Assembly (NCBI GenBank): GCA_902767145.1
Contig: CACXGG010000226.1
Coordinates: forward strand, 1-6,190
From: Oscillospiraceae bacterium
GTDB taxonomy: Bacteria; Bacillota; Clostridia; Saccharofermentanales; Saccharofermentanaceae
Direction of reading: 5' to 3'
DNA length: 6,190 nucleotides
The translations under genes and the position numbers were made by a program. This document shows positions 1-5,874 of the stretch, one piece after another (the first letter of the stretch is position 1; each line of letters starts with the position of its first letter). The notes beneath the pieces are model-generated. The model had not been told where the DNA came from. It was given only the letters and a program-made list of their open reading frames with translations, and made no database searches.

Positions 1-448
1 AAACTCTCTGCTGCTGGCCACCTGATAGATTACAGGGATAAGCATCAGCCTTGTCAGGCATTCCCATCTTAAGAAGGAGTTCGTCGCAGATCTTATCGGC
101 TTCTTCCTTTGTTTTCTTGTGAACATGGATAAGAGCTTCCGTGATATTCCTTCTTACGGAGAAGTGGGGGAAGAGATTAAAGTTCTGAAATACCAGACCG
201 AACCTGTTCCTGATCTCCTGTAATGTCTTCTTATCGGGATGGGAGGAGAATGTAACGTCTCCTATAGTGATCTCACCGCTGTCTATGGTCTCAAGTGTGG
301 TGGCGCATCTAAGGAGGGTGGATTTTCCTCCTCCCGAAGGACCTATCACCGCAACGACTTCTCCTTCAGCCACATTAAGGGATATGCCGTTTAAGACATT
401 CAGGTCCCCGAAGGATTTATAGATATCTTTTATCTCAAGTACGTTCAT
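1..448 (-). CDS. Amino acid ABC transporter ATP-binding protein (GlnQ/HisP type), 3'-truncated by window edge
   Basis: This is the nucleotide-binding subunit of a polar amino acid importer. It hydrolyses ATP at the inner face of the membrane to power the permease encoded just upstream. I translated 149 residues from the ATG at 448 (minus strand), beginning MNVLEIKDIYKSFG. The Walker A loop GPSGGGKST lies at residues 36-44, the Q-loop (VFQNFNLFPH, Q88) at 86-95, and the ABC signature LSGGQQQRV at 141-149, where the window ends. Walker B, the D-loop and the H-switch are therefore outside; family members are about 240-250 aa. An AAGGAAGAG ribosome site (454-462) overlaps the permease stop codon, and only 13 bp separate the two genes, so they are co-transcribed and probably coupled. 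The Walker A loop has Gly where most relatives have Ser (GPSGSGKST), which should be tolerated. The family is certain; the substrate cannot be read from this subunit. Confidence 0.95.
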   Translation of the reverse strand, partial: MNVLEIKDIYKSFGDLNVLNGISLNVAEGEVVAVIGPSGGGKSTLLRCATTLETIDSGEITIGDVTFSSHPDKKTLQEIRNRFGLVFQNFNLFPHFSVRRNITEALIHVHKKTKEEADKICDELLLKMGMPDKADAYPCNLSGGQQQRV

Positions 449-461
449 GTGATCTCTTCCT

Positions 462-1133
462 TTACGAGTAATAGGACATCTTTTTCTCTGCGTGGTTCGA
501 TATATATTCGATGAGTGCATTCATCAGATAATAGAAAAGGCCTGCTGCCAGAAAGGGCATTACCGAGACCTGCTTTGAAGCCTGTTCCGATGCTTTTGTA
601 AACAATTCGGTTATGGCCAGTACCTGGGCCAGGGAGGTGTCCTTAACGAGTGTTATGGTCTCATTAGTTGCGGCCGGAAGGACTCTTTTAATTACCTGGG
701 GAAGGATGATCCTGAAATATGTCTGGGCCTTTGTAAATCCCAGTACCTGGGCAGCTTCATACTGGCCTTTCGGCATGGACTGGATACCGCCTCTGAATAT
801 CTCGGCGAAGTATGCAGCATAGTTTATGGAAAAGCCGATGATAGCAGCGATAAACCTGTATTTAAAAGGGCCTACCACGATGTCGCCGGTCTTGATGCCG
901 AAGATATAGTAGGGACCGAAAAATACAAGAAGGAGCTGGAGCATCAGGGGAGTACCTCTCATGATGGAGATATATGCTCTTACGAGAGAACTGATGACTA
1001 TGTTCTTTGACATCCTGCCTTTTGCAGCCAGAAGTCCCAGGGGTATGGAAAAGATCATGGTAAAGAAGAATATCCCGATAGTAAACCGGAATCCTTCCCA
1101 TAACTGTGATGCTGTAGAGACGATAATATCCAT
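462..1133 (-). CDS. Amino acid ABC transporter permease (HisM/GlnP family)
   Basis: This is the membrane-spanning subunit of a polar amino acid importer, 223 aa, full length for the family (about 215-230). Hydrophobic stretches at roughly residues 16-37, 62-82, 93-110 and 192-212 are membrane segments, with a further helix likely around 160-178. The family hallmark RGTPLMLQLL is at 59-68. The cytoplasmic EAA coupling loop that docks onto the ATPase runs from about 119 to 146 (EAAQVLGFTKAQTYFRIILPQ, with E126, A127, A128 and G132). VKDTSLAQVL at 163-172 is also typical. An AGGAGA ribosome site lies just upstream of the ATG at 1133. It sits downstream of the binding-protein gene on the same strand, separated by 91 bp that contain a terminator-like hairpin, and 13 bp ahead of the ATPase gene. 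It probably acts as a homodimer, because no second permease gene is seen here. Confidence 0.95.
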   Translation of the reverse strand: MDIIVSTASQLWEGFRFTIGIFFFTMIFSIPLGLLAAKGRMSKNIVISSLVRAYISIMRGTPLMLQLLLVFFGPYYIFGIKTGDIVVGPFKYRFIAAIIGFSINYAAYFAEIFRGGIQSMPKGQYEAAQVLGFTKAQTYFRIILPQVIKRVLPAATNETITLVKDTSLAQVLAITELFTKASEQASKQVSVMPFLAAGLFYYLMNALIEYISNHAEKKMSYYS

Positions 1134-1154
1134 GCTTTTCTCCTGTGATCATCT

Positions 1155-1194
1155 AAAAAGGTGGCACGGATCTTTGTGAACCGTGCCACCTTTT
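1155..1194 (-). terminator. Intra-operon hairpin with U-tract (partial terminator / mRNA stabiliser)
   Basis: A perfect 14-bp inverted repeat (AAAAGGTGGCACGG at 1156-1169, complement at 1181-1194) encloses an 11-nt loop. On the minus strand the stem is followed by TTTTT (1159-1155), which is intrinsic-terminator geometry. It lies between the stop of the binding protein (1225) and the ribosome site of the permease (start 1133). Such elements between binding-protein and membrane genes are a known way to raise binding protein over permease, by partial termination or by protecting the upstream message from 3' exonucleases. On the plus strand it also ends in TTTT, but no plus-strand gene precedes it. 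Confidence 0.8.
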
Positions 1195-1195
1195 G

Positions 1196-1224
1196 ATTAT
1201 ACCACCCGGTGGTGATGATTTGAA
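1196..1224 (-). promoter_or_regulatory. Possible internal promoter ahead of the permease gene (weak)
   Basis: On the minus strand a perfect TATAAT (1201-1196) sits 17 bp downstream of TTCAAA (1224-1219, four of six matches to TTGACA), immediately after the binding-protein stop codon. A transcript would start near 1190, inside the first arm of the hairpin, shortening the stem. The spacer contains a small palindrome (ACCACC-C-GGTGGT, 1201-1213). Based on sequence only; it could be chance. Confidence 0.3.
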
Positions 1225-1998
1225 TTACTTTCCGATGAGGGTAACGTCATCTCCGAACCACTTGTTGGAGATCTCTGCGAGAGTTCCGTCCTCAGCCATC
1301 TCCTCGAGCGTAGCCTGGACCTCATCCCTGAGTTCTTCGTTTCCGAGAAGGAATCCTACACCGTATTCCTCGGAAGCAACAGCCTCGTCAAGTACTGTGA
1401 AGTCCTTGCCGGATGTCTGGATCTCATATCTTGCAACGATCTCGTCCATAACGATAGCGTCAACAGAACCGGACTCCAGCTCCATCATAGCGTTAAGATA
1501 TGTGTCTACCTGGATAAGCTCGCCGAAAGTATCTGTAAGAGCTGTATTCTCCTCGAGGGCGGCAAGTCCTGAAGAATCCTTCTGGACAACGACAGTAAGG
1601 CCTGCCAGATCCTCCAGGGTAGAGATGCCGGAATCGCTTCTTACGACTACTACCTGATCGTTCTCCATATAAGCTTCGGTCCAGGTATACTGGTCCTCAC
1701 GGCCGCTGATGGTGAAACCGTTCCAGATGCAGTCGATATTTCCGGATGCCAGTTCCTGATCCTTGGAATCCCAGGCGATAGGCTGTGCAACAAATTCTTT
1801 GCCCATTCTCTTTGCTGCTTCCTCTGCCAGTTCCAGGTCAAAACCGGTGTAAGATCCGTCGTCTGCTACAAATCCCATGGGAGGGAATTCGGAGTCAAAT
1901 CCTACTACAAACTTGTCTGATCCCTTGTCGCCGGAGCAGCCTGCCAGGGGCAGGGCCAGCATTACAGCACAAAGGACAGCTGAAATGATCTTCTTCAT
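1225..1998 (-). CDS. Amino acid ABC transporter substrate-binding lipoprotein (family 3)
   Basis: This is the extracellular receptor of the importer, 257 aa. A lipoprotein signal peptide occupies residues 1-20 (basic MKK, hydrophobic core, lipobox LAGC) with C21 as the lipidated cysteine, so the protein is tethered to the outer face of the membrane. The mature part is a bilobed SBP family 3 domain: FVVGFDSEFPPMGF at 30-43, YTGFDLELAEEAAKRMG at 50-66, WNGFTISGRED at 92-102, VVVQKDSSG at 136-144 and MDEIVARYE at 184-192. By analogy with the family, R100 would bind the ligand carboxylate and D185 its amino group, so an alpha-amino acid is the likely ligand; which one is not determinable. The ATG at 1998 is preceded by AAAGGAG (2016-2010) with 10-nt spacing. 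It is the first gene of the minus-strand operon. Confidence 0.94.
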   Translation of the reverse strand: MKKIISAVLCAVMLALPLAGCSGDKGSDKFVVGFDSEFPPMGFVADDGSYTGFDLELAEEAAKRMGKEFVAQPIAWDSKDQELASGNIDCIWNGFTISGREDQYTWTEAYMENDQVVVVRSDSGISTLEDLAGLTVVVQKDSSGLAALEENTALTDTFGELIQVDTYLNAMMELESGSVDAIVMDEIVARYEIQTSGKDFTVLDEAVASEEYGVGFLLGNEELRDEVQATLEEMAEDGTLAEISNKWFGDDVTLIGK

Positions 1999-2034
1999 AA
2001 CAATAATTCTCCTTTTGCCTTTTATAGCCTACCC

Positions 2035-2063
2035 ATTATACTCCACCCTCTTTTTTAAGTAAA
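2035..2063 (-). promoter_or_regulatory. Promoter of the amino acid ABC operon
   Basis: On the minus strand, TTTACT (2063-2058, four of six to TTGACA) is spaced 17 bp from a perfect TATAAT (2040-2035). Transcription would start around 2028, giving a leader of about 30 nt that carries the AAAGGAG ribosome site. No riboswitch or attenuator fits in this short leader. The promoter is back-to-back with that of fprA, with the two -35 boxes only 6 bp apart. Confidence 0.65.
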
Positions 2064-2069
2064 AGGGCG

Positions 2070-2099
2070 TTGGCCAAAGAAGGGGATAAAAGGTATAAT
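2070..2099 (+). promoter_or_regulatory. Promoter of fprA, placing the start point at or next to the ATG
   Basis: TTGGCC (2070-2075, four of six) and a perfect TATAAT (2094-2099) are separated by 18 bp. The -10 ends seven bases before the ATG at 2107, so the predicted first transcribed base is at about 2105-2107. The -35 lies in an 8-bp palindrome TTGGCCAA (2070-2077), a possible operator. A weaker alternative upstream is TTGCCT (2015-2020) with TATACT (2037-2042), spacer 16, which would give a leader of about 60 nt. Confidence 0.6.
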
Positions 2100-2106
2100 C
2101 TTACCT

Positions 2107-3297
2107 ATGTATGATTTAAGAAAGATAACAGACAATATTACCTGGGTAGGAGCCTGTGACAGAAGGATCAGGATCTTCGAGGGCACTTACCCCATAGAGG
2201 ATGGTATGAACTACAATTCATACCTTATCGCCGATGAGAAGACCGTACTGGTGGACACGGTGGACAAGGCTGTGGCAAATAACTTTTTCGAGAACATCTC
2301 CGCCGCCCTTAACGGAAGAAGCCTTGACTATCTTATCGTCCAGCATATGGAGCCTGACCATTCGGCTACCCTGGGGGAGCTGGTGCTCAGATACCCGGAT
2401 ACAAAGATCGTAGTCAACCAGAAGACCATGGGCATGATCTCCAGGTTCTTCGGGTTCGATATAGAGTCAAGAGCAGTCGTTGTAGGTGAGGGGGATACCC
2501 TGGATATCGGATCCCGAAAGCTCACCTTTGTCATGGCACCCATGGTGCACTGGCCCGAGGTCATGCTCACATATGACCCTGTGGACAAGGTGCTCTTCAG
2601 TGCTGATGCCTTCGGTAATTTCGGAGCCATCGACGGTTCTGTTTTCGCTGATTCCCTGGACTTTGAAGGGGAGTTTCTTCCCGAAGCCAGAAGGTATTAC
2701 ACCAACATCGTCGGTAAGTACGGCGCCCAGGTCCAGATGGCCCTTAAGAAGGCTGCCGCTCTCGATATAAAGTATCTCTGCCCTCTCCACGGTCTCGTGT
2801 GGCGTAAGGACCTGGATAAGATCCTGGGCGTATATGACAAGTGGAGCAGATATGAAGCAGAGGAGAAGGGCGTGGCTGTCCTTTACGGATCAGTCTACGG
2901 AAACAGCGCAAACTGTGCCCAGATCCTGGCGGGCAAGATCTCCGATAAAGGCCTTCCCGTAAAGGTCCTGGACATGAACGTAAAGCACTTCTCCCACGCC
3001 GTGGCCATGGCATTTAAGTATGACAGGATCGTCATCGTGACCCCCACGGTGAATGCGGAGATCCTGGTGTCCATGGATACAGTTGTGAGGGCTCTTGCAG
3101 GCCATAATGTACAGAACAGGAAGATCGCGGTCATCGACAACGGCACCTGGGCTTCCGTTGCAGGAAAGAGCGTCCGTGAGATCCTTGGCGGACTTAAGGG
3201 TACCACCATCATCGAGGAGGGACTGACCATCGCATCGTCCCTTAAGGAAGGTGACCTTTCCGTCCTTGACCGCATCGCGGAGGAGATAACCGCCTGA
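2107..3297 (+). CDS. fprA: A-type flavo-diiron protein (oxygen / nitric oxide reductase)
   Basis: This cytoplasmic enzyme reduces O2 to water (and in many homologues NO to N2O), protecting strict anaerobes. It has 396 aa, the usual length of the minimal two-domain class. Residues 1-250 form a metallo-beta-lactamase-like domain with the complete diiron ligand set: H80, E82, D84 and H85 in QHMEPDHSA, H148 in MVHWPE, D167 in SADAFG, and H228 in CPLHGLVWR. Residues 255-396 form a flavodoxin domain; LYGSVYGNSANCA at 259-271 is the FMN phosphate loop. There is no C-terminal rubredoxin or flavin reductase domain, so electrons must come from a partner encoded elsewhere. The start is fixed by the family N-terminus (RKITDNITWVGACDRR) at residues 5-20. 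No well-placed ribosome site precedes it (AAAAGG ends 13 nt away), and the -10 box is very close, so the message is probably leaderless. No terminator follows the TGA stop. Confidence 0.96.
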   Translation: MYDLRKITDNITWVGACDRRIRIFEGTYPIEDGMNYNSYLIADEKTVLVDTVDKAVANNFFENISAALNGRSLDYLIVQHMEPDHSATLGELVLRYPDTKIVVNQKTMGMISRFFGFDIESRAVVVGEGDTLDIGSRKLTFVMAPMVHWPEVMLTYDPVDKVLFSADAFGNFGAIDGSVFADSLDFEGEFLPEARRYYTNIVGKYGAQVQMALKKAAALDIKYLCPLHGLVWRKDLDKILGVYDKWSRYEAEEKGVAVLYGSVYGNSANCAQILAGKISDKGLPVKVLDMNVKHFSHAVAMAFKYDRIVIVTPTVNAEILVSMDTVVRALAGHNVQNRKIAVIDNGTWASVAGKSVREILGGLKGTTIIEEGLTIASSLKEGDLSVLDRIAEEITA

Positions 3298-3310
3298 TAT
3301 ATATTAATAA

Positions 3311-3339
3311 TTGACAATATTAGTCAGTCGTGATTTAAT
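3311..3339 (+). promoter_or_regulatory. Promoter of the T-box leader / ilvBNC operon
   Basis: A perfect TTGACA -35 (3311-3316), a 17-bp spacer and a TTTAAT -10 (3334-3339, five of six) with an extended TGA (3331-3333) make a strong sigma-A promoter. Start is expected near 3346, just ahead of the first Stem I base pairs of the T-box. It begins only 13 bp after the fprA stop codon. The -10 is embedded in a perfect inverted repeat GTGATT-T-AATCAC (3330-3342), which could be an operator. Confidence 0.8.
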
Positions 3340-3544
3340 CACTATACAGGCTTTGATGGGAAAAAAGATACATCAGTGCACGTCCAGAGAGTCGGCGGTT
3401 GCTGTGAGCCGATCGTAGCAGATGTAATGATAAGTCGTCCCGGAGCCACATGCATGAAAGCTTTGCGAGTAAAGCATGTCGGGTTCTCCCGTTATAGAGA
3501 AGCGTGTTTATCTGACATGCGTGAGAGGGCTTTTAGGAGCCAAG

Positions 3545-3580
3545 AAGAGTGGTACCGCGGAAATAGTATTTTCGTCTCTT
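3545..3580 (+). promoter_or_regulatory. T-box antiterminator helix
   Basis: AAGAG (3545-3549) pairs with CTCTT (3576-3580), and CGGAAAT (3558-3564) pairs with ATTTTCG (3568-3574, one G-U) around loop AGT. The UGGU that binds the uncharged tRNA end lies in the bulge. The 3' strand overlaps the first strand of the terminator (from 3574), so the two structures exclude each other. Confidence 0.85.
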
Positions 3581-3619
3581 TCACATAGGAAAAGGATTCC
3601 GGTGTGAGGAGACTTTTTT
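3574..3619 (+). terminator. T-box intrinsic terminator
   Basis: GTCTCTTTCACA (3574-3585) pairs with TGTGAGGAGAC (3603-3613) with one bulged base and one G-U pair. An inner GGAA/TTCC helix extends the stem, and TTTTTT (3614-3619) follows. It forms when charged tRNA leaves the antiterminator unstabilised, stopping transcription 40 nt before ilvB. Because fprA has no terminator of its own, this is also the first terminator that an fprA read-through transcript would meet. Confidence 0.9.
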
Positions 3620-3658
3620 ATTGCTCCTGATACCGGGTAAGGAAACGGAGGTAAGACT

Positions 3659-5320
3659 ATGAAAATCAGCGGAGCAGAGATCGTTGTCGAGACTCTGATC
3701 GAGCAGGATATCAAGACCATCTTCGGATATCCCGGAGCAACTGTCATCGATATCTATGATCAGCTTCTCAAGAAGAACGACAGGATCGAACATGTCCTGA
3801 CTGCACATGAGCAGGGTGCTGCACATGCAGCAGACGGCTATGCCAGGGCAACGGGTGAAGTCGGAGTCGTACTTGCCACCTCAGGTCCCGGCGCAACGAA
3901 TCTCGTTACGGGTATTGCAACAGCGCATCTCGATTCAGTTCCCCTTCTTGCCATCACCGGCAACGTAGCTACGGACATGATCGGATCAGATGCTTTCCAG
4001 GAGATCGACATCACCGGTGTGACTCTCCCTATAACAAAACACAATTTCCTCGTTCATGATGTCGAGGATCTGGCAGATACCATCAGAGAGGCCATAAGGA
4101 TCGCCAAGTCAGGCCGTCCCGGTCCCGTTCTCGTAGATATCCCCAAGGATATCCAGAAGCAGCTCTGTGAGTTCACTCCCGGCCCCCGTATCGAAAAGGG
4201 ATCCAATCCTCCCGCAAAGGACGAGGATGTAAAGAGGGCTGCCGAGATGATCGCTGAGGCCGGAAGACCTTATATCTATTTCGGAGGCGGTGCTGTAAGA
4301 GCAGATGCCGGAGATCTCATAACTGAGCTTGCCGACAAGATCGATGCACCTATCGGCTGTTCCATGATGGGACTTTCCGAGCTCCCCACTGACCAGCCAA
4401 GATTCCTTGGTATGCAGGGAATGCATGGTCACTATGCTTCCTCCAAGGCCATGGCCAAGTCTGACCTTATCATCGGTGTTGGCGTAAGGTTCTCCGACAG
4501 AGCCACAGGTAATATCGACAGATTCTCCGCAGGTGCAAGGAAGATCCAGATCGACATCGACCAGGCCGAGCTTGGAAAGAATGTCGAGATCGATCTCGGA
4601 GCCGCATGCGACATCTGTGATTTCTTAAGAAAGCTCATCGATACTGTTGAGGAGAAGAAGAACCCCAACTGGATGATCAAGATCGAGAAGCTGAAGGCAC
4701 AGGAAGCCGAGCAGGAACTTCCCGACTTCCTTCCCGAGAAAGCCATCAAGGCTGTCAGCAATATGATCGATACTGATACGGAGATCGTTACAGACGTTGG
4801 ACAGCATCAGATGTGGACTGCCCAGTATTTCGAGTTCAAGAAGAAGAGGACATGGATCTCCTCCGGCGGACTCGGCACCATGGGCTTCGGTATGGGTGCA
4901 TCCATCGGCGCATCCTACGGCAGCGGAAAGAGATCAGTCCTTTTCACAGGTGACGGATCCTTCGGCATGAACCTTACGGAGCTTGCCACAGCTGTTACAT
5001 ATAACGTTCCCCTTACCATCATCGTCTTTAACAACGGTGTTCTCGGAATGGTACGTCAGTTCCAGACATTGTTCTACGACAAGGCATATTCCAACACCAC
5101 GCTGAACAGGAAGACTGATTTTGTTAAGCTGGCTGAGTCTTTTGGAGCTAAGGGCTTCAGGGCACAGAATGAAGAGGAGTTTAAGAAGGCCTTCGCAGAG
5201 GCTTACGAGTGTGAGGGACCTGCCCTTATCGATCTTTCCATCGATAAGGATTCAGTGGTACTTCCCATGATGAGACCCGGCGGAACCTTCGATAAGCTTA
5301 TCCTTGGAGAGGAGGACTGA
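3659..5320 (+). CDS. ilvB: Acetolactate synthase (acetohydroxyacid synthase) large catalytic subunit
   Basis: This thiamine-diphosphate enzyme condenses pyruvate with pyruvate or 2-ketobutyrate, the first shared step of branched-chain amino acid synthesis. It has 553 aa, normal length. The N-terminal ThDP pyrimidine domain (about 1-170) contains FGYPGATV (22-29) and the catalytic glutamate E51 in AHEQGAAHAADGYARA, then SGPGATN (75-81). The central FAD-associated domain (about 190-330) has GVGVRFSDRATGN (273-285). The C-terminal ThDP domain has SSGGLGTMGFG (401-411) and the metal/diphosphate motif GDGSFGMNLTELATA (431-445) ending at N458-N459. The residue that is Trp in most AHAS (MVRQWQ) is Phe468 here. 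GGAGG (3647-3651) lies 7 nt before the ATG. The gene is controlled by the T-box leader and followed, with 4 bp between stop and start, by ilvN. Confidence 0.97.
   Translation: MKISGAEIVVETLIEQDIKTIFGYPGATVIDIYDQLLKKNDRIEHVLTAHEQGAAHAADGYARATGEVGVVLATSGPGATNLVTGIATAHLDSVPLLAITGNVATDMIGSDAFQEIDITGVTLPITKHNFLVHDVEDLADTIREAIRIAKSGRPGPVLVDIPKDIQKQLCEFTPGPRIEKGSNPPAKDEDVKRAAEMIAEAGRPYIYFGGGAVRADAGDLITELADKIDAPIGCSMMGLSELPTDQPRFLGMQGMHGHYASSKAMAKSDLIIGVGVRFSDRATGNIDRFSAGARKIQIDIDQAELGKNVEIDLGAACDICDFLRKLIDTVEEKKNPNWMIKIEKLKAQEAEQELPDFLPEKAIKAVSNMIDTDTEIVTDVGQHQMWTAQYFEFKKKRTWISSGGLGTMGFGMGASIGASYGSGKRSVLFTGDGSFGMNLTELATAVTYNVPLTIIVFNNGVLGMVRQFQTLFYDKAYSNTTLNRKTDFVKLAESFGAKGFRAQNEEEFKKAFAEAYECEGPALIDLSIDKDSVVLPMMRPGGTFDKLILGEED
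5310..5316 (+). promoter_or_regulatory. Ribosome binding site of ilvN inside the ilvB end (decides the start)
   Basis: AGGAGGA lies in the last codons of ilvB, 8 nt before ATG at 5325. The open frame can be extended to a TTG at 5304, but that codon lies upstream of this site, has no ribosome site of its own, and would add seven residues foreign to the family. ATG 5325 is therefore the start, and translation is coupled to ilvB. Confidence 0.88.
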
Positions 5321-5324
5321 TCAC

Positions 5325-5828
5325 ATGAGCAAGAGCAATTTCGTTATAGCGGTTTATGTTGAGAATAAGTACGGTGTCCTGACCAGGGTAACCAGCATGT
5401 TCACCAGAAGAGGATTCAATATCGATTCCCTGACAGTGGGGGAGACGGAGAATCCCGATTATTCCAGGATAACCATATCCCTGTCCGGAACAAATTCCGA
5501 CAGGATGCAACTTCTAAGCCAGCTCAAAAAGCTGTATAATGTCAGGAAGGTCGAAGTCATCTCTGCCGAGTCCGGTATCAAGCGTGAGCTTCTCCTGATC
5601 AAGATCAGGACCACCACCGAGACGAGAGCGGAGATCAGGGATGTCATCGATATCTTCAGGGCGAAGATCATCGACTACTCCACTGAGGCTATGTGCATCG
5701 AGATCACGGGAGACACTAATAAGGTCGATGCTTTTATCGACAATATGAAGCCTTTCGGTATAATTGAGATGTGCCGCACGGGTATCGTGGCTCTTGAGCG
5801 CGGACCCCAGAGCATGCTCGAGAAGTAA
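5325..5828 (+). CDS. ilvN: Acetolactate synthase small regulatory subunit
   Basis: This is the regulatory partner of IlvB; it stimulates the catalytic subunit and confers feedback inhibition by valine. It has 167 aa from ATG 5325, the usual size of the long-form small subunit (about 160-175; E. coli IlvH 163). An N-terminal ACT domain spans about residues 5-80 with the classic stretch VENKYGVLTRVTSMFTRRGFNIDSLTVGETE (12-42). N14, G17 and N32 align with E. coli IlvH N11, G14 and N29, which bind valine, so feedback sensitivity is expected. The C-terminal ACT-like domain (about 85-165) includes RELLLIKIRT, IFRAKIIDYS and the ending TGIVALERG. The start codon lies 4 bp after the ilvB stop, indicating coupled translation and a stoichiometric complex. 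Confidence 0.95.
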   Translation: MSKSNFVIAVYVENKYGVLTRVTSMFTRRGFNIDSLTVGETENPDYSRITISLSGTNSDRMQLLSQLKKLYNVRKVEVISAESGIKRELLLIKIRTTTETRAEIRDVIDIFRAKIIDYSTEAMCIEITGDTNKVDAFIDNMKPFGIIEMCRTGIVALERGPQSMLEK

Positions 5829-5874
5829 ACGGGCAGATAAATAAACAGGATCTAATTTTTGGAGGTAAATAAAA

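Larger units (their letters stand above)
3346..3619 (+). promoter_or_regulatory. T-box riboswitch (tRNA-sensing leader), probable valine specifier
   Basis: This leader senses uncharged tRNA and permits read-through into ilvB when the amino acid is scarce. Stem I closes by GGCT (3349-3352) with AGCC (3444-3447) around a kink-turn (TTGA opposite GGA), continues with GGGA (3358-3361) to TCCC (3438-3441), and above the specifier loop with ACATC (3370-3374) to GATGT (3421-3425). The distal part has AGAGAG (3386-3391) and the hairpin TCGGC/GCCGA (3392-3396, 3408-3412). The specifier fits GTC at 3434-3436 followed by G, then the 4-nt strand and GGAGC. This is the usual spacing and reads valine. Stem II/III candidates are GCATGTC/GACATGC (3474-3480, 3514-3520) and GCTTT/AAAGC (3460-3464, 3471-3475). 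The T-box sequence AAGAGTGGTACCGCGG is at 3545-3560. Its UGGU (3550-3553) would pair with a tRNA ending ACCA, that is, discriminator A, as in tRNA-Val. The T-box identity is certain; the specifier is less so. Confidence 0.95.

Noticed and set aside
1193..1657. 154-aa plus-strand frame opposite the binding protein
   Set aside because: Ser/Thr/Val-rich translation typical of the reverse of a coding strand, and the opposite strand carries a clear lipoprotein gene.
2895..3317. Long antisense frame (140 aa) over fprA
   Set aside because: Shadow of the fprA codon pattern: low-complexity Ser/Thr/Met-rich translation, no ribosome site and no family motif.
3426..3433. Alternative specifier triplets ATG, GAT or ATA in the T-box loop
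   Set aside because: Methionine and aspartate do not suit an ilv operon, and ATA, though isoleucine, sits too far from the GGAGC strand compared with the usual specifier, purine and four bases. GTC fits both spacing and pathway.
3376..3588. 70-aa open frame inside the T-box leader
   Set aside because: It overlaps strongly structured riboswitch RNA, has no ribosome site, and encodes no recognisable protein. It is not a leader peptide with a run of Val/Leu/Ile codons.
3624..3651. CTCC/GGAG pairing that could hide the ilvB ribosome site
   Set aside because: Only four base pairs across a 19-nt loop, too weak to propose a second switch after the T-box terminator.
5304..5324. Upstream TTG start for ilvN
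   Set aside because: It would place the AGGAGG ribosome site inside the coding region, has no ribosome site of its own, and adds residues absent from the family.
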